A stretch of DNA of 64,000 nt from UMGS1649 sp045659265 (GCA_045659265.1 JAZOWO010000131.1:9627-73626), one strand, 5' to 3'. Shown: positions 17,513-26,847, counted from the first letter of the stretch. Made by a program: numbers and translations. Notes: generated by a model from the sequence alone, not told the origin.

Positions 17513-19171
17513 ATGAATACTGGTGTTATAAAGGTTGTTAAATGGTGCGTCATAGGCGTGATTGCTTTATATTTGTTGGGGAGTTTTATTGCAAATAAAC
17601 CAAATAAAGATGCATGGATAATAGAAAATTTAGAAATGACATTAACATTTGTAAAAAATACTTTAACTATTGAAGAAAAAATTGACACTACAATCGGAAA
17701 TGAAGTGTATTTTTCACATAATTTACAAGGAGAAGTAGGTAATTTAATTACAGGTATAGTGGAATATACTTATAAGGATAAAAAAATAAACGATAGATTA
17801 ACTAGTGGCTGGTTTGTGACACCGGAAAATATTGCACAAGAGTTAGGAGCAAAAAAGGGAGATACTATAGGTATAAAGCTTTTATACAAGATAAATGTAG
17901 ATATGTTATATAGAGGCGTTGATACAGATATTTTAACATTAAAATTTATAGATGCTAAAAAATTTAAACTTAATTTAATACCTTATACAACTATAACAGA
18001 TGTTAATGTTGAAGATGCATTAGTCACTGAAAATAATGGCGTTTATACTATTGATTTTGGAAAAATTAAAGCATCAAACCTGGATATAAAAGCTAAAATT
18101 CACGATGTTGATGCTGTAGTTGGTGAAACAATAACAATATTAACGCCAGCTGGATATATAGTATGTTTTATGGGTACAACTTTGATCTGTTTAATAGCAG
18201 TGCTAATAAACAATAGAAAAAAGAAAAAAGTTAGTGAATATAGAAGAGAGACAAACAACTTAGTTTCACCATATCTAGCAGAACTGATTGTTGATGGAAA
18301 AATAGATATGAAAAATCTAATAATGACAACGATAATTGATTTAGAATTAAAAGGGAAGGTTAAAATATTAAATAATGATGAGATAGAACTTATATCAACT
18401 GAAGGGCTAGATGCGGTACAAAAATGTATGATATACTTGTTATTTATAGGAACGGGTGGAGAAAATAGAATAAAATTAAGTGATATAAATAATGCGTTCC
18501 GTAAATCTAAAATAACAACAAAAATCTTTTCTGAAAAATTGGCTATGGTTAAGAAGGCGTTAATAAACACATTAATTGCAACGCAATTTATTTCTAAAAA
18601 GAAAATGAAAATAGGAACGATTATAAAAACAGTTGCGGCTATAAATTGCATATTAATATGTTTTCTATTCTCAGGCTTACCAATAACTATTGATGCGTTT
18701 CCGATAATGTTTGCTATTGCATTAGTATTTATATTTATAGACAGTATTAATCATTATGAAGGTAATTTCAAGAGTGAAAGGGATGCAACTGGATGTTTAA
18801 TGGTGATAGCGGGGATAGTTGCAATTTTTCAAGCGATAGGAATGATTAAATTAGATTTTATGATATATGGATTAGAGTTTTTATTAATAATGGCGGTATT
18901 GTTTATTGTAAATGTTATGGTTATAAGGGAGTCTAAACGTATATTGTTAACACCTGTTGGTGAGGCTGAAAGAATAGAGTTGCTGAAATTAAAGAAATAT
19001 TTAACGGAACATAGTGTAATCAAAGAAAGAGATTTAGGTTCTGTTGTAATATGGGATGAATATTTAGCGTATGCAACAGCGTTTGGAATGCCAAATAGTA
19101 TAATAAAACAAATTTATGAAGAGTGGTACAATATTAATATGACATTACAATTTGTATCGCAAATACTATAA
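17513..19171 (+). CDS. DUF2207-like membrane protein
   Basis: A 552-residue protein from ATG 17513; the in-frame ATG at 17501 overlaps the GGGGGAAA ribosome site. There is one membrane helix near the N-terminus, an extracytoplasmic beta-rich domain (about residues 40-190), a helix at about 200-225, and a cytoplasmic segment with LAELIVDGKIDMKNLIMTTI then DLELKGKVKI. That last pattern resembles the winged region of DUF2207 proteins. Two or more further helices (about 380-470) and a C-terminal SVVIWDEYLAYATAFGM pattern also fit DUF2207. Function is unknown. Confidence 0.6.
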   Translation: MNTGVIKVVKWCVIGVIALYLLGSFIANKPNKDAWIIENLEMTLTFVKNTLTIEEKIDTTIGNEVYFSHNLQGEVGNLITGIVEYTYKDKKINDRLTSGWFVTPENIAQELGAKKGDTIGIKLLYKINVDMLYRGVDTDILTLKFIDAKKFKLNLIPYTTITDVNVEDALVTENNGVYTIDFGKIKASNLDIKAKIHDVDAVVGETITILTPAGYIVCFMGTTLICLIAVLINNRKKKKVSEYRRETNNLVSPYLAELIVDGKIDMKNLIMTTIIDLELKGKVKILNNDEIELISTEGLDAVQKCMIYLLFIGTGGENRIKLSDINNAFRKSKITTKIFSEKLAMVKKALINTLIATQFISKKKMKIGTIIKTVAAINCILICFLFSGLPITIDAFPIMFAIALVFIFIDSINHYEGNFKSERDATGCLMVIAGIVAIFQAIGMIKLDFMIYGLEFLLIMAVLFIVNVMVIRESKRILLTPVGEAERIELLKLKKYLTEHSVIKERDLGSVVIWDEYLAYATAFGMPNSIIKQIYEEWYNINMTLQFVSQIL

Positions 19172-19178
19172 GTAAAAA

Positions 19179-19205
19179 TAAAAGAGGCGATTGCGCCTCT
19201 TTTAT
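19179..19205. terminator. Bidirectional terminator
   Basis: AAAAGAGGCG pairs with CGCCTCTTTT around a short loop, between two convergent genes. Confidence 0.8.
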
Positions 19206-19214
19206 TTGCATGAA

Positions 19215-19403
19215 TTACATATTAGATTCAGCCTTTTCTATAAGTTTTTTAACCATTCTTCCACCTATAGAACCAGCTTGTTTAGAAGTTAAATCACCGT
19301 TATAACCTTGTTTTAAGTTAACGCCGATTTCACTTGCAACTTCGTATTTCATTTTTTCTAAACCAGCTTTTGCGTTTGGGTTTACATATGAATTGCTTGC
19401 CAT
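19215..19403 (-). CDS. Small acid-soluble spore protein, alpha/beta type
   Basis: A 62-residue DNA-binding protein that coats and protects spore DNA. The two conserved blocks are present: KYEVASEIGV, which contains the germination protease cleavage site after Glu, and LTSKQAGSIGGRMVKKLIE, the helix-turn-helix-like DNA-contact part. The ribosome site AGGAGGTG is close to consensus, as expected for a highly expressed late-sporulation gene. It should be transcribed in the forespore under SigG, but I could not find a convincing SigG promoter. It is direct evidence that the organism belongs to a spore-forming lineage. Confidence 0.97.
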   Translation of the reverse strand: MASNSYVNPNAKAGLEKMKYEVASEIGVNLKQGYNGDLTSKQAGSIGGRMVKKLIEKAESNM

Positions 19404-19613
19404 AAAGTTTCACCTCCTATTTTTTAAATTGCAAAACTTGAATTTGTTTTACACTAATAATTTGTGAAAATATTAATAAAAAATACAGGAAATTTGTGGC
19501 AAAAAATAGCATTAAAATTGATTAAAAAACGCGGCTAAATGGCGCTCTTTGATTGACTTTTTATGTAAAGTGTGTTAAAATACTAATTATGTAATGTAAT
19601 GTTGGAGGTAAAG

Positions 19614-22600
19614 ATGAATACAATATTAAAAAAGACAATAGCAACAATATTATTAATAGCAATGTTAATAACACATACACCAGTATATGTTATTGCTGCA
19701 GCAGACACAACTCCGCCATCAGTGGTGGTTTCTGGGCTGTCTTCAAGCACAGTAGCGTATAAAGGGGAAACAATGAGTTTTAAGGTGTATTTCTCAGATG
19801 AAACGGAAATGGGAGAAGTAACACTTACTAAAAACCATGTTATGCTAATAGGATTTACGGGAGATATATCTGTAAGTGGAAGCGGAAATACTAGAACAGT
19901 TACAATATCTAATATAAACGATAATTCTACAACAGCTAACAAGGTGACAATAAGAGCAAATGCAGCAAAAGATGCAGCTGGTAATACTTCAAAAGTATTT
20001 ACATCTTCTGCGTTTACTATAACTGAAAGACCAGATACAACAAAACCATCAGTGGTAGTATCTAAACCTTCAGTTTCAACAGTAACAGAAGGGGGCTCTT
20101 TAACATATACAGTATCATTCTCAGATAATAAAGGAATAACAACTAATAATTTTAGTGCAAGTTATGTTTCTTTAACTGGATTTGATGCAACAGTGTCAGT
20201 AAGCGGAAGTGGAAATACAAGAACAGTAACTCTTTCAAATATAACAGGAGCAGCAGACTCAGACAATAAAATATCAATAAGAGCAAATGCGGTAAAAGAT
20301 GCAGCTGGTAATGGATCAAGTGTTGTAACATCAACAGCGTTTACAATAAAAGCTAAAGATACAACAAGACCATCAGTAGTAATATCAAAACCATCTCCAA
20401 CGACAGTTGAACAAGGCGGAACGGTTAAATATACAGTATCATTCTCAGATGAAACAGCGATTGGAACTGTAAACTTTAATGCAGATTATGTAGCGTTAGT
20501 AGGATTTACAGGAAATGTATCAGTATCAGGAACTGGAAATACTAGATATGTAACAATATCTAATGTTACTGGAACTGCGGATTCAGATAACAAAATAACA
20601 ATAAGAGCAAACGCAGCAAAAGATTCAGTTGGAAATGGTACAGTGGCAACAAATTCTACTACATTTACAATTGTAGAACCTGTTAAAGATACAACAAGAC
20701 CATCAGTAGTAATATCAAAACCATCTCCAATGTCAGTAACAGAAGGTGGAACAGTTAAATATACAGTATCATTCTCAGATGAGACTGCAATGGGAACAAT
20801 AAACTTTAACAAAGACTATGTAGCATTAATAGGATTTACTGCTAATGTATCAGTGTCTGGAACAGGCAACACAAGAACAGTAACACTTACAAATGTTCAA
20901 GGTGCAGCAGATGCAGATAATAAAATAACAATAAGAGCAAATGCAGCAAAAGATGCTGCTGGAAATGGTACAGTAGCAACAAACTCTACTACATTTACAA
21001 TTGTAGAGCAAGTAAAAGATACAACAAGACCATCAGTAGTAATATCAAAACCATCTCCACTATCAGTAGAAGTTGGTGGAACAGTAGAATATAAAGTAGT
21101 ATTCTCAGATGAGACAGCAATGGGAACAATAAACTTTAACAAAGATTATGTGGCATTAATAGGATTTACTGCTAATGTATCAGTATCAGGAACAGGAAAC
21201 GCAAGAACAGTAACACTTACAAATATTCAAGGTGTAGCAGATGCAGATAATAAAATATCTGTAAGAGCAGGAGCAGCAAAGGATGCAGCTGGAAATGCAA
21301 CAGTAGCAACTACATCAACAGCATTTACAATTGTAGAACCTATTAAAGATACAACAAAACCATCAGTAGTAATATCAAAACCATCTCCACTATCTGTGGA
21401 AGTTGGTGGAACAGTAAGTTACACAGTAATGTTCTCAGATGAAACAGCAATGGGTAAAGTTCATTTTAATGAAAACTATGTAGCACTAATAGGATTTGAT
21501 GCAACAGTTTCTGTAACAGGAACAGGAAATACAAGAGTTGTTACATTATCTAATATTACAGGTGATGCAGATTCTAATAATAGAATAGCAGTAAGAGCAG
21601 GAGCGGCAGAAGATGCAGCTGGAAATAAAACAGCAGTAGTTGAGTCTACTAACTTTACAGTTGTTATACCAACTCCTAAAGATACAACAGCACCTTCAGT
21701 GCTAGTATCTAATCCAAATCCAAAAACAGTAGAAGTTGGCGGAACAGTAAAATACACAGTAGTATTCTCAGATGAAACAGCAATGGGAACAATTCACTTT
21801 AATAAAAACTATGTAGCATTAATTGGATTTGATGCAGACATAACAGTGAGTGGAACAGGAAATACAAGAACAGTGACATTAACAAATGTTCAAGGTGGAT
21901 TAGATTCAGATAATAGAATAGCAATAAGAGCAGGAGCAGCAGAAGATGCAGCTGGAAATAAAACTAAAGTGGTAGAATCACCTAACTTTACAGTTATAGC
22001 TCCACCAGTTAAGGATACAACAGCTCCATCAATAGCTATATCTGCACCAAAGCCAGGAACAATTGAATTAGGTGAAACAGTAAAATACACAGTAGTATTC
22101 TCAGACGAGACTGCTATGGGTAAAGTTCATTTTGATAAGAGCTATGTTACATTAATAGGCTTTACAGCAAATATAATAGTAACAGGTGAAGGAAATACAA
22201 GAACAGTAACACTTACAAATGTTCAAGGTGGTATAGATAAAGATAATAGAATAGCAATTAAAGCGGGAGCAGCAGAAGATGCAGCTGGAAACAAAACTAA
22301 AGCAGTAGAATCAGCTAACTTTGAAATAATCAAAACTGAAGAAAAAGATTCTATAGCTCCAGTAGTTAATATAACTTCTGTAAATCCAACAGCAATATAT
22401 GCAAACGGAACAGTAAAATATACTGTAACATTTGCAGATAATATTAAAGTAACAGAAGTAAATTTATATACAAGTAAAATTGAAACAGTGGGATTTGATG
22501 CAGATATATCTGTTAAAATGAACGGATTAAAATCAGCAGAAATCACATTAAAAAATATAAAAGGAACAGTTGGAAGCAATAAATATATTGTTATAGCATC

Positions 22601-23909
22601 TGGTGTAGCGCTAGACGCTGAAGGAAATAGATCTAAAGAAGCAACAGGACCAAAATTCAGTATAATAGAAAAGACTAATCCAAAACCAGAAGTACCAACA
22701 CAACCAGGTGATGAAGAAGATGCTTTAAGACCAGTTGTAATTGAAAAAGCAAATTGTATAGATGACCTAGAATTAATAGGTGATGTAAACAAAGAAATAG
22801 ATTACTTTGCTTCTTGGTTAAAAGCAGAGAAAAATGAAGATTTATACTTCCCACAAGAACAAAACTATGTTGTTAAAGGAAACGAAATGACATATATTGT
22901 TGAATACTTTAACGGAAGTACAGCAGCCGCAACAGGAGTTAAATTTGAGTTAACAATACCTTATGGTGTAAGAGTGCTTGAAATAAACGGTGGCGGTAAG
23001 GTAGAAAGCGTAACGGATAAAGCGACAGTAGTAACATGGAATCTTGGTGATGTAAAAGCATATGCAGCAACAAGCGGAACAGGATATTGTAGATTATATG
23101 TAAAAGTAAGATTCGTAGAAAATGTTGAACTTGAAGCAAGTAAGAAAGTATCTGAAGAATTTTACGCAACATTAAAAACAACAGCTAATGATACAGTTTC
23201 ATACTCATATATGAGACAATTATTTATCGACTTAACAGAAGGTAAAGTTGGTACATACAATAAGACATTAGTAGCTATTGATGCATTAAATGAAGTTAGA
23301 CCAAACGAAGAAATAACAAGAGCAGAATTTGCTAAGTTATTGGCAGATGCTGGAATTATTAAAGTAGACTATAAGAGCAAGGCATACAAAAACTTCAAAG
23401 ATTACGAAACAATACCAGTATATGCAAGAGCAGCTGTAGCAGCACTTGCAAAAGCTGAAATAATTAAACCATATGCAGATGGAACATTCAAACCAAATAA
23501 TCCTATGTTAATGGAAGATGTAATGCAAATACTAGCAGAAGCGGCAGCACATATGACAGAACAAAAATTAGCAGTTTCTAAACCAGTATTCTTATATACA
23601 GAAGCTTTAACAGGAAAAGATGGAGAAGTATCTCCTAAGAAGGATTATATAATGGAACTAATGAGACAAAACGTTGTTTCAAGTGAAGAATCAAATCCAG
23701 ATTCTTATGCATTAAGAAGAGAAGCAGTTGCAATGGTAAACAGCTTAGCATTTAGAGGACCAGTTATAGAAACACTTCCAGAAAACAAATTAAGAATAGC
23801 TAACGTAAGAGAAGATGGAGTAGTATTCTATAATGTAGTAGATGCAATGGAAAAAACAACTTATGTTCATGACTACAGATTGTGGCAAGAATTGGTTGAT
23901 GCAAAATAG
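19614..23909 (+). CDS. S-layer homology (SLH) surface protein with nine Ig-like repeats
   Basis: A 1431-residue exported protein from ATG 19614, after GGAGG; an upstream in-frame ATG at 19599 has no site. Signal peptide: residues 1 to about 29, ending at YVIAAA. Nine repeats of about 110 residues begin at residue 31, each opening with DTT(P/K/R/A)PS and containing VGGTVKYTV-type, FSDETAMG, GNTRTVTL and AAKDAAGN motifs; these look like bacterial Ig-like domains. Repeat 9 is the most divergent. Then comes a beta domain like DUF11 (about 1075-1200), and finally three degenerate SLH motifs (ITRAEFAKLLADAG, PYADGTFKPNN, LRREAVAMVN) that should bind secondary cell-wall polymer. It is likely an S-layer or adhesive surface protein. 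Confidence 0.88.
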   Translation: MNTILKKTIATILLIAMLITHTPVYVIAAADTTPPSVVVSGLSSSTVAYKGETMSFKVYFSDETEMGEVTLTKNHVMLIGFTGDISVSGSGNTRTVTISNINDNSTTANKVTIRANAAKDAAGNTSKVFTSSAFTITERPDTTKPSVVVSKPSVSTVTEGGSLTYTVSFSDNKGITTNNFSASYVSLTGFDATVSVSGSGNTRTVTLSNITGAADSDNKISIRANAVKDAAGNGSSVVTSTAFTIKAKDTTRPSVVISKPSPTTVEQGGTVKYTVSFSDETAIGTVNFNADYVALVGFTGNVSVSGTGNTRYVTISNVTGTADSDNKITIRANAAKDSVGNGTVATNSTTFTIVEPVKDTTRPSVVISKPSPMSVTEGGTVKYTVSFSDETAMGTINFNKDYVALIGFTANVSVSGTGNTRTVTLTNVQGAADADNKITIRANAAKDAAGNGTVATNSTTFTIVEQVKDTTRPSVVISKPSPLSVEVGGTVEYKVVFSDETAMGTINFNKDYVALIGFTANVSVSGTGNARTVTLTNIQGVADADNKISVRAGAAKDAAGNATVATTSTAFTIVEPIKDTTKPSVVISKPSPLSVEVGGTVSYTVMFSDETAMGKVHFNENYVALIGFDATVSVTGTGNTRVVTLSNITGDADSNNRIAVRAGAAEDAAGNKTAVVESTNFTVVIPTPKDTTAPSVLVSNPNPKTVEVGGTVKYTVVFSDETAMGTIHFNKNYVALIGFDADITVSGTGNTRTVTLTNVQGGLDSDNRIAIRAGAAEDAAGNKTKVVESPNFTVIAPPVKDTTAPSIAISAPKPGTIELGETVKYTVVFSDETAMGKVHFDKSYVTLIGFTANIIVTGEGNTRTVTLTNVQGGIDKDNRIAIKAGAAEDAAGNKTKAVESANFEIIKTEEKDSIAPVVNITSVNPTAIYANGTVKYTVTFADNIKVTEVNLYTSKIETVGFDADISVKMNGLKSAEITLKNIKGTVGSNKYIVIASGVALDAEGNRSKEATGPKFSIIEKTNPKPEVPTQPGDEEDALRPVVIEKANCIDDLELIGDVNKEIDYFASWLKAEKNEDLYFPQEQNYVVKGNEMTYIVEYFNGSTAAATGVKFELTIPYGVRVLEINGGGKVESVTDKATVVTWNLGDVKAYAATSGTGYCRLYVKVRFVENVELEASKKVSEEFYATLKTTANDTVSYSYMRQLFIDLTEGKVGTYNKTLVAIDALNEVRPNEEITRAEFAKLLADAGIIKVDYKSKAYKNFKDYETIPVYARAAVAALAKAEIIKPYADGTFKPNNPMLMEDVMQILAEAAAHMTEQKLAVSKPVFLYTEALTGKDGEVSPKKDYIMELMRQNVVSSEESNPDSYALRREAVAMVNSLAFRGPVIETLPENKLRIANVREDGVVFYNVVDAMEKTTYVHDYRLWQELVDAK
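19704..22672 (+). repeat. Nine tandem repeats of about 330 bp inside the SLH gene
   Basis: Nine in-frame copies. Copies 3-6 are the most alike at DNA level: the stretch encoding DTTRPSVVISKPSP recurs almost unchanged near 20688, 21018 and 21348. This points to recent expansion or conversion and to possible length variation between strains. Confidence 0.85.
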
Positions 23910-23921
23910 CAGAGTAGACAT

Positions 23922-23950
23922 AAAAAGTCAACAGAAATGTTGACTTTTTA
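23922..23950 (+). terminator. Terminator of the SLH gene
   Basis: AAAAAGTCAAC (23922-23932) pairs with GTTGACTTTTT (23939-23949). Its 3' arm contains the -35 box of the next promoter. Confidence 0.85.
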
Positions 23951-23968
23951 TTGTTTTTATGTTAAAAT
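23940..23968 (+). promoter_or_regulatory. Promoter of the first high-GC membrane gene
   Basis: TTGACT (23940-23945), a 17-base spacer, and TAAAAT (23963-23968). The leader of about 100 bases can pair ACCAAG (23992-23997) with CTTGGT (about 24008-24013), then has an AT run and GGAGG. Confidence 0.7.
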
Positions 23969-24075
23969 ATTATTGTGTGAGATTGGTTAGCACCAAGTGA
24001 TAATTTGCTTGGTTGGGCAGGCAAGTAATTACTGGTTAATATATATAAAAAACATTAAAGGAGGATTTCGGATTT

Positions 24076-24978
24076 ATGAAATTCAAGAAAGACTTGGCCC
24101 TTTCACTCGCGACATTTGAAGGACTTATGCTTGCACTTCTTGTCGCAATGCCCATTTGGTTACTCGCAGTAGTAATCACACTTACTGTTGTTGGTGCAGC
24201 ACTTACGGTTGTTACCATCATCAGCATGCGGAAGGATTCCGTTGATGAAACCACGGGTAAGCCCACTTACAGGTTCCCCATCTGGACCTTTGTAATTGGT
24301 GCAGTTCTCTTAGCCGCACTTACGGTTGGCATCATGCTTGCATGCAAGAGACTGTTTGGCTTTGCTCTTATTCCGCTTGCTGTTGTGCTGTTGGCACTCT
24401 GCGTAATTGCTTGGATTAAGCACTGGAAAGTAGCGTTTGTATCGGTAGCAATCGTGCTCGCTCTTCTTGCTGTATTCCTTATCAGTTACGGTACCGCTTA
24501 TATGGCGCACCACGACATCAGTTTGAACCCTGGTTTGGTAGCATCTGAACCTGCTGGCGACGAATCTCAGCTTCCCAACGACGAGACTGAAAAGCCTGGC
24601 GATGAGACCGAAAAACCTGGTGAAACTGAAAAGCCCGGAGATGAAAAACCTGGCGATGAAACCGAAAAGCCCGGTGATGAGACCCCTGGTAACACCACCA
24701 CTCCTCCCGCTCCGACGGTAAAGATTAATGCCCCTGACACATTGTCTTACGGCAAACCTATTACTGTTAAGCTCGAAGGATGCAAGGTTGATGACCTTGT
24801 ATTTGGCAATGAAGATTTTATTGCCATTTCCAAAATCTCGGATACCGAGGTAAGCATTATCCTTGTAGGAATCGTGAACGAGACCACTGGCCAAGTGGAA
24901 ATCGTACCTGCATCTGGATATGTGACTATTACCGATAGCGTATCCGGCACCAATGTATCTATCAACATCGTTGAGTGA
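24076..24978 (+). CDS. Membrane protein with Glu/Pro-rich stalk and C-terminal beta domain (paralog A)
   Basis: A 300-residue protein of no family I recognise. Residues about 10-140 hold four or five membrane helices in two hairpins, with a cytoplasmic loop DETTGKPTYRFP between them. The helix block ends in DISLNPG. A stalk follows (about 152-212) of repeated GDETEKP units, then a domain of about 80 residues starting VKINAPDTLSYG and ending SVSGTNVSINIVE. Codon use is far richer in G and C than in the flanking genes (row 24301-24360 is 31/60 G+C). Two paralogs follow, each with its own promoter and terminator. The stalk and end domain probably lie outside the cell; this is an inference from the helix count. 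Confidence 0.8.
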   Translation: MKFKKDLALSLATFEGLMLALLVAMPIWLLAVVITLTVVGAALTVVTIISMRKDSVDETTGKPTYRFPIWTFVIGAVLLAALTVGIMLACKRLFGFALIPLAVVLLALCVIAWIKHWKVAFVSVAIVLALLAVFLISYGTAYMAHHDISLNPGLVASEPAGDESQLPNDETEKPGDETEKPGETEKPGDEKPGDETEKPGDETPGNTTTPPAPTVKINAPDTLSYGKPITVKLEGCKVDDLVFGNEDFIAISKISDTEVSIILVGIVNETTGQVEIVPASGYVTITDSVSGTNVSINIVE

Positions 24979-24988
24979 TACACAACCC

Positions 24989-25022
24989 AACCCGTAAACA
25001 GAAATGTTTACGGGTTGTTTCT
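24989..25022 (+). terminator. Terminator of paralog A
   Basis: AACCCGTAAACA (24989-25000), loop GAAA, TGTTTACGGGTT (25005-25016), then a T-rich tail. Confidence 0.9.
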
Positions 25023-25036
25023 TGCTTAATCTGAAT

Positions 25037-25065
25037 TTGATTTTTATGTATACTTATGGTATAAT
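25037..25065 (+). promoter_or_regulatory. Promoter of paralog B
   Basis: TTGATT (25037-25042), a 17-base spacer, and TATAAT (25060-25065). Confidence 0.8.
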
Positions 25066-25089
25066 TATAGTATTAACTTCTTTTTACGA

Positions 25090-25150
25090 GAGCGTTTGTA
25101 ATAAATGCTCCATTATATATATAAAAAAATTTTTTTATTTAAGGAGGATT
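25090..25150 (+). promoter_or_regulatory. Leader hairpin of paralog B
   Basis: GAGCGTTT (25090-25097) pairs with AAATGCTC (25103-25110) around loop GTAAT. It is followed by an A7T7 run that can fold on itself, then AAGGAGG. The same element with a different stem stands before paralog C. Confidence 0.55.
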
Positions 25151-25156
25151 TCTAGA

Positions 25157-26659
25157 ATGAAATCTACAAAAGACGTGGCATTTGCCCTTAGCACCCTCGC
25201 AGCAATCTTTGTTGCACTGTTCGCAGCATTCGTATCCATCCCTGTATGGTTCGAAGCAGTAGTAATCACCCTTGCAGTAGTTGGCTTGGCCCTCACTATC
25301 TCTGAAGTAGTTAAAGCTTATAAAGCTTCCTATGATGAGACAACTGGTAAGCACACCTATAAATTCCCGGTACGGGTATTTGTATTTGGTGCACTTATCC
25401 TTTTAGCACTTGCAGCAATTGTTCTTCTTTCTCTTAAGAGATTGTATGGCTTTGCACTTATCCCTGTAGCAGTACTTCTTGCAATCCTTTTGGTAATTGC
25501 TTACCTTAAGAAACTTGGCAAGATGTTCTGGATTACACTTGTAGCACTGATTTTACTTGTAGTAGCACTTATTGGTTATGGCACTTCTATGATGGTTAAA
25601 AACGACATCAACCTCAACCCTGGCATCTCTGTAGAAACAACCACTCCCGATACTGAAAATGTTGATCCTGAAATTAACGACAAGGAAGATGGTGAAGTTG
25701 AAGAGAAACCTGTTGAAGATATCGTAAAGCCTGAAACTCCTGAGACTGAGGTTCCTGAAACTGAAACTCCTGAGACTGAGGTTCCCGAAACTGAAACTCC
25801 TGAGACTGAGGTTCCCGAAACTGAAACTCCTGAGACTGAGGTTCCCGAAACTGAAACTCCTGAGACTGAAGTTCCTGAAACTGAAACTCCTGAGACTGAG
25901 GTTCCCGAAACTGAAACTCCTGAGACTGAAGTTCCTGAAACTGAAACTCCCGAGACTGAAACCAAACCCGTTGTTCCTACTGTTGTAAAAATCAATGCTC
26001 CGAAGACTATGTCTTTTGGTGAATGCTTCACAATTACTCTTGAAGGTTGCAAAGCAGATGACATCAAGTTCAGCAATGAAGACTATCTCTCCATCGTTAT
26101 CGTTAATGATAATGAGATTGATGTAACTCTTCTTGGTTATGTTACTGATGCTGGAGAAATCGAATTCGCACCTGCTAGTGGTTACATCACTGTTACAGAT
26201 TCTGTAAGTGGTGAAAGTGTAACTATTGACATCGTAGCTCTTCCTGAAATCGAAGATGTACCTGAAATCGAAGACGAACCTGTTGAAGAAGTTCCCGAAG
26301 AGAAACCTGTTGAAGATATTGTAAAGCCTGAGACTCCTGTAGAGGATCCTGAGGAAACTGTACCTGAAACAGAAGAGCCTGAAGTTGTAGAACCTGTAGT
26401 CGTAAGAATCAATGCACCTGAGGTTATGTATTATGCAGAACCTATTGTAATTACCCTTGAGGGTATCAATGCAAATGATCTTAAGTTTGGGAATGAAGAT
26501 TTCTTAGCTATCGCTATCCTTTCTGATACTGAAGTTGAGATTACTCTCGTAGGCATTGTTAATGATGCTGGCGATGTAGAATTCGTCCCCGCTGCTGGTT
26601 ACATCACTATTACAGACTCTGTAAGTGGCGTGCATGTAGTAATTGAAATTGTTGAGTAA
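25157..26659 (+). CDS. Membrane protein with PETE repeats and two C-terminal beta domains (paralog B)
   Basis: A 500-residue protein from ATG 25157, 7 bases after AAGGAGG; the frame runs open upstream to 25004 by chance. It has four to five membrane helices (about 10-145) ending in the conserved DINLNPG, then an acidic stretch, then a stalk of seven PETEVPETET units coded by a 30-bp tandem repeat, then two copies of the VKINAP domain separated by a second acidic linker. The second copy is nearly identical to the single copy in paralog C (shared GNEDFLAIAILSDTEVEITL), which suggests recent duplication or conversion. Codon use is GC-rich. Function is unknown; a surface-exposed or wall-spanning role is inferred. 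Confidence 0.8.
   Translation: MKSTKDVAFALSTLAAIFVALFAAFVSIPVWFEAVVITLAVVGLALTISEVVKAYKASYDETTGKHTYKFPVRVFVFGALILLALAAIVLLSLKRLYGFALIPVAVLLAILLVIAYLKKLGKMFWITLVALILLVVALIGYGTSMMVKNDINLNPGISVETTTPDTENVDPEINDKEDGEVEEKPVEDIVKPETPETEVPETETPETEVPETETPETEVPETETPETEVPETETPETEVPETETPETEVPETETPETEVPETETPETETKPVVPTVVKINAPKTMSFGECFTITLEGCKADDIKFSNEDYLSIVIVNDNEIDVTLLGYVTDAGEIEFAPASGYITVTDSVSGESVTIDIVALPEIEDVPEIEDEPVEEVPEEKPVEDIVKPETPVEDPEETVPETEEPEVVEPVVVRINAPEVMYYAEPIVITLEGINANDLKFGNEDFLAIAILSDTEVEITLVGIVNDAGDVEFVPAAGYITITDSVSGVHVVIEIVE
25739..25966 (+). repeat. 30-bp tandem repeat coding PETEVPETET
   Basis: About seven and a half copies of a 30-base unit, most differing by only one or two silent C/T or A/G changes. 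It keeps frame and codes the stalk of paralog B. Confidence 0.95.
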
Positions 26660-26677
26660 TCAACAAGCTAACGTCAG

Positions 26678-26710
26678 ACACCTCCGGAATTTCCGGAGGT
26701 GTTTTCTTGT
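26678..26710 (+). terminator. Terminator of paralog B
   Basis: ACACCTCCGG (26678-26687) pairs with CCGGAGGTGT (26693-26702), followed by TTTCTTGTG. Its 20-base upstream flank is shared with the terminator of paralog C. Confidence 0.9.
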
Positions 26711-26729
26711 GTTGGAAAAGGCTGCTAAT

Positions 26730-26758
26730 TTGACTTTTATGTCTACTTGTGCTATAAT
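26730..26758 (+). promoter_or_regulatory. Promoter of paralog C
   Basis: TTGACT (26730-26735), a 17-base spacer, and TATAAT (26753-26758). Confidence 0.85.
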
Positions 26759-26783
26759 ATAATTACTAATTTCCTTTTTAAGA

Positions 26784-26841
26784 GAGCTGTAATAAGCTCC
26801 ATTATATATATATAAAAAAATTTTTTTATTAAAGGAGGATT
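26784..26841 (+). promoter_or_regulatory. Leader hairpin of paralog C
   Basis: GAGCT (26784-26788) pairs with AGCTC (26795-26799) around loop GTAATA, followed by an AT run that matches that of paralog B, then AAAGGAGG. Confidence 0.55.
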
Positions 26842-26847
26842 TCTAAA

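Noticed and set aside
19404..19520. SigG promoter for the small acid-soluble protein gene
   Set aside because: The best candidate (GTATT with CAAATTA at 17 bases, minus strand) misses key positions in both boxes.
23985..24060. Known riboswitch in the leader of paralog A
   Set aside because: Paired segments (ACCAAG/CTTGGT and CTTG/CAAG) exist, but they are short and fit no class I know; treated only as a leader hairpin.
25739..25966. Tandem repeat considered as a CRISPR array
   Set aside because: Units are directly adjacent with no spacers and keep a coding frame.
25576..26076. Long minus-strand frame rich in SGVSVSGTSVSG repeats
   Set aside because: It is the exact complement of the PETE repeat in paralog B; open frames on the opposite strand of a 30-bp coding repeat are expected. 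No ribosome site.
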